Of a stretch of DNA of 64,000 bases, positions 62,101-64,000 are shown piece after piece; position 1 is the stretch's first letter, and each line of letters starts with the position of its first letter. The notes beneath the pieces were generated by a model, which was not told the origin of the DNA, did no database searches, and saw only the letters and a list, made by a program, of their open reading frames with translations. The stretch spans positions 42,840-106,839 of the forward strand of contig NZ_FNZN01000010.1 of NCBI RefSeq assembly GCF_900109345.1. Reading direction: 5' to 3'. The DNA comes from Maribacter orientalis. GTDB lineage: Bacteria > Bacteroidota > Bacteroidia > Flavobacteriales > Flavobacteriaceae. The translations under genes and the position numbers were made by a program.

Positions 62101-62934
62101 TCATGCTGCTATTTTTTGATTGTACATTTCTGTTTCAAATTCCTCTATAGTTTTATACCCCAAAGTGGAGTGCATTCTTCTTCTGTTGTACCAAGTTTCT
62201 ATCCATTGAAAGACAGATAGCTCAGCTTCCGATCTAAGGCTATAGCTATGTTTGTAGACCCATTCTACCTTTAAACTCTTAAAAAATGATTCTGCCACCG
62301 CATTGTCCCAACAATTACCCTTTCTGCTCATACTTTGTTTTATAAGGGCCTTGTGATTTTTCAGGATATCGGTAAACCTATAACTGGCATATTGAGATCC
62401 CCTATCGGAATGGAATATGAGTTCTTTTGTGATTTCGTTTGATTTAACGGCCATGTTCCAAGCTGGGATTATAGTACCCTCTGTGCTTAGGGTTTGGCTC
62501 ATGGACCATCCGATTACCTTTCTATGGAACAGATCTATGATTACCGTTAAATACATCCATCCCTGTTTAGTCTCTATATAGGTAATATCGGAAACCCAGA
62601 CTTGGTTCTTTCTAAAGACCGTAAAGTTCTGGTTCAAAATATTACGGGCCAATGGATAGTTGTGTTCGCTGTCCGTTGTAACCTTGAACCTGCGCTTTCT
62701 TCTGGCAAACAGATTATTGGCCCTCATTATCCTGGCTACCCTAGGTCTAGAAACATTATATCCCTTTTTTGAGAGCTCCGCTTTGATCCTTGATGCCCCA
62801 TAACTCTCAAAGCTATCTTTGAAAATATCATGGATGACCGAGGATATCGTTTGGTTTTCCGACCATCTTTTGGATGGCCCCCTGACCAACCAATCATAAT
62901 AGCTACTTTTACTTAACTTGAACATTTTGCACAT
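62101..62934 (-). CDS. IS3-family transposase OrfB (catalytic, DDE)
   Basis: 277 aa from the first ATG; the frame extends upstream and is probably reached by -1 frameshifting from orfA. An HTH_21 segment (SFESYGASRIKAELSKKGYN) precedes the integrase core with D in NQVWVSDITYIETK, D in ELIFHSDRGSQYASYRF, and E in CWDNAVAESFFKSLKVEW. It cuts and joins the element ends. All catalytic residues are intact. Confidence 0.95.
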   Translation of the reverse strand: MCKMFKLSKSSYYDWLVRGPSKRWSENQTISSVIHDIFKDSFESYGASRIKAELSKKGYNVSRPRVARIMRANNLFARRKRRFKVTTDSEHNYPLARNILNQNFTVFRKNQVWVSDITYIETKQGWMYLTVIIDLFHRKVIGWSMSQTLSTEGTIIPAWNMAVKSNEITKELIFHSDRGSQYASYRFTDILKNHKALIKQSMSRKGNCWDNAVAESFFKSLKVEWVYKHSYSLRSEAELSVFQWIETWYNRRRMHSTLGYKTIEEFETEMYNQKIAA

Positions 62935-62993
62935 CTTCTCAACTGGAAATTTAAATTTGTAGTGTTTTATGAACCTATATTTTTCCTGTCGCC

Positions 62994-63281
62994 CTAGGAG
63001 AAGATGGCTATCGCCTTTTTTAGGATATCGCGTTCCAGTTCAGCATCCCTTAATCTTTTCTTCAACTCGGCAATCTCACGTTGCTCGTCCGTCAGTTTTG
63101 GATTTCCCTTGCCGGGAAAACTGTTCCTGCCATAAGTATCCGATTCTCTGCGCCAGCGGCTCAATACGGATGTAGGTATATCCAATTCCCTGCATATTTC
63201 CACAACGCTCCCACGTGCGTAGCTAAGTTCCACAGCTTTTTCTTTAAACTCTACGGTGTAATTTCTTTTTTCTCTTGACAT
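62994..63281 (-). CDS. IS3-family transposase OrfA (helix-turn-helix)
   Basis: 95 aa. HTH region YTVEFKEKAVELSYARGSVV then EICRELDIPTSVLSRWRRES, followed by a leucine-zipper-like helix (EIAELKKRLRDAELERDILK). It binds the element ends. Near its stop the minus strand reads CTA-AAA-AAG-GCG; slipping back one base at A-AAA-AAG (63021-63015) leads into the orfB frame (K-Y-R-F-I-K-H-Y-K-F then the OrfB start), giving OrfAB. Confidence 0.93.
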   Translation of the reverse strand: MSREKRNYTVEFKEKAVELSYARGSVVEICRELDIPTSVLSRWRRESDTYGRNSFPGKGNPKLTDEQREIAELKKRLRDAELERDILKKAIAIFS

Positions 63282-63459
63282 TTTTCAAAGTTAATTTAAA
63301 CGGCTAACACGCTCTTAACCTTATGTCCAGTTAAATATAGTAAGTCCAATAATTTGATGTTGTTCTTTACAACCAGATAGAACAAGAATGTGAAAACTTT
63401 TTCAGCATACTATTGATTTTCCTTAAATATACGAAAAAGGGTATTTGAAAATACGGCAT

Positions 63460-63493
63460 AAAAAAACCCCTTACATTTCTGTAAGGGGCTTTC
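63460..63493 (-). terminator. Terminator of the rRNA operon
   Basis: CCCCTTAC pairs with GTAAGGGG around a 6-nt loop. The minus strand continues into a T7 run. It starts 10 bp after the 5S 3' end. Confidence 0.9.
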
Positions 63494-63498
63494 GAAAA

Positions 63499-63605
63499 AG
63501 GCGGCTACCTACTCTCCCACTTGGTATAGCAGTACCATCGGCGCAAACGGTCTTAACTTCCCTGTTCGGAATGGTAAGGGGTGGGCCCCGTCGCCATGGC
63601 CACCT
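63499..63605 (-). rRNA. rrf: 5S ribosomal RNA
   Basis: The minus strand reads AGGTGGC...ATTCCGAACAGGGAAGTTAAG...GCCGATGGTACTG...GTGGGAGAGTAGG...GCCGCCT, all conserved 5S landmarks. Terminal helix AGGTGGC/GCCGCCT closes the molecule at about 107 nt. Confidence 0.95.
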
Positions 63606-63779
63606 AAGTTTTGGATCGGGACGTACCCGATCGCGGCCTCCGCCGCAATATCGTTGACATGAATGGAACAGGATCCTATAAAGGAAAAAAGCACGTATGG
63701 TATTAAATAACGTATCATAAAAAAGAAAGAAGTAAAGATCGTCGTCCGTCCCCTTCCGAAGAAGGGGACGGGCGTGTGC
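63606..63779 (-). other. 23S-5S spacer with a UUCG hairpin
   Basis: About 174 bp. At 63746-63771 the minus strand has CCGTCCCCTTC-TTCG-GAAGGGGACGG, an 11-bp stem with a C(UUCG)G loop. It lies just after the 23S 3' end and may be a processing or anti-read-through stem. Confidence 0.65.
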
Positions 63780-64000
63780 GCAAGCCTGACGGGCAATTAG
63801 TACTACTCGGCTACGGACATTACTGCCCTTCCACCTATAGCCTATCAACGTGGTCATCTCCCACGGCCCTTTAAAGAAATTTCATCTTGTGGCCGGTTTC
63901 GCGCTTATATGCTTTCAGCGCTTATCCGATCCCGACATAGCTACCCAGCGATGCTCCTGGCGGAACAACTGGTGCACCAGCGGTCAGTCCGACCCGGTCC
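63780..64000 (-). rRNA. rrl: 23S ribosomal RNA, 3' end (runs off the window)
   Basis: The minus strand holds conserved 23S 3' sequence: GGACCGGGTCGGACTGACCG at the edge, CTGGGTAGCTATGTCGGGAT, CGCTGAAAGCATATAAGCGC, GAAACCGGCCACAAGATG and CGAGTAGTACTAATTGCCCG. The left boundary is approximate. Confidence 0.93.

Larger units (their letters stand above)
62083..63329 (-). mobile_element. IS3-family insertion sequence
   Basis: 1247 bp bounded by imperfect inverted repeats (TGGACAATTAGATAAGAG on the left; TGGACATAAGGTTAAGAG as the complement of the right end). It holds orfA and orfB on the minus strand with an A6G frameshift site between them. No target-site duplication of 3-5 bp is evident. It lies between the lipoprotein gene and an rRNA operon end. 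Confidence 0.88.

Noticed and set aside
63445..63857. Open frames across the 5S gene and spacer on both strands
   Set aside because: They overlap conserved rRNA sequence and have no protein features.

Overview
The window reads as chromosome of an AT-rich member of the Bacteroidota, most likely a marine-type Flavobacteriaceae. The signs are type IX secretion/gliding genes (porV, gldJ), a secreted protein with a C-terminal type A sorting domain, a DUF5686 outer-membrane protein, a PafA-type phosphatase, Bacteroidota promoter elements (TAnnTTTG) and weak Shine-Dalgarno sequences. The genus cannot be fixed from sequence reading alone.

Layout. 1-5.7 kb: start of ppa, a DUF5686/carboxypeptidase-regulatory protein, pdhB, and divergent etfBA behind a perfect 13-bp inverted repeat. 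5.7-12 kb: a bifunctional-nuclease/UVR protein, a NupC-type nucleoside transporter, and a 1326-aa PhoX-like (DUF839) secreted protein made largely of sixteen 48-aa repeats. 12-18 kb: thyA, a glycogen-binding-like domain protein, a class V aminotransferase, a 2TM protein, folA, murI and pafA. 18-24.6 kb: an MlaE/MlaF lipid-transport pair, a DUF389 membrane protein, a GDP-mannose pyrophosphorylase, a SprT-like protease, a short-chain dehydrogenase and an M28 peptidase lipoprotein. 24.6-32.8 kb: pdhC-pdhA, cdd, porV, then divergent gldJ-murF and a tRNA-Val(GAC).

32.9-47.0 kb: a 14.06-kb integrated element inserted in the 3' half of a tRNA-Val(UAC) gene. It is bounded by a perfect 43-bp direct repeat: a displaced 3' tRNA fragment on the left and a restored complete tRNA on the right. 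It carries a tyrosine integrase, a four-gene histidine-kinase/response-regulator operon (including a 1648-aa REC + nine-PAS + kinase protein and a kinase with seven 21-aa coiled-coil repeats), a truncated kinase fragment with another receiver protein, a BfmA/BtgA-like mobilization protein, a DnaC-like ATPase, two helix-turn-helix proteins and a membrane protein. No relaxase and no DNA-binding output domain for the phosphorelay are visible. A nearly identical 25-bp tandem motif (GTTTCACC twice, 11 bp apart) lies just inside both ends and looks like integrase arm sites.

47.0-64 kb: folC, a tonB-exbD-exbB group, an NhaD-type antiporter, an acyl-CoA dehydrogenase, gltB-gltD, a large Ig-like-domain lipoprotein bracketed by perfect palindromes, an IS3-family insertion sequence with an A6G frameshift site, and the 3' end of an rRNA operon (5S and partial 23S, reading leftwards).

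Most of the chromosomal part is ordinary core metabolism. The tRNA-borne element with its mobile phosphorelay is the region most worth pursuing, followed by the repeat-rich PhoX-like protein and several regulatory palindromes.
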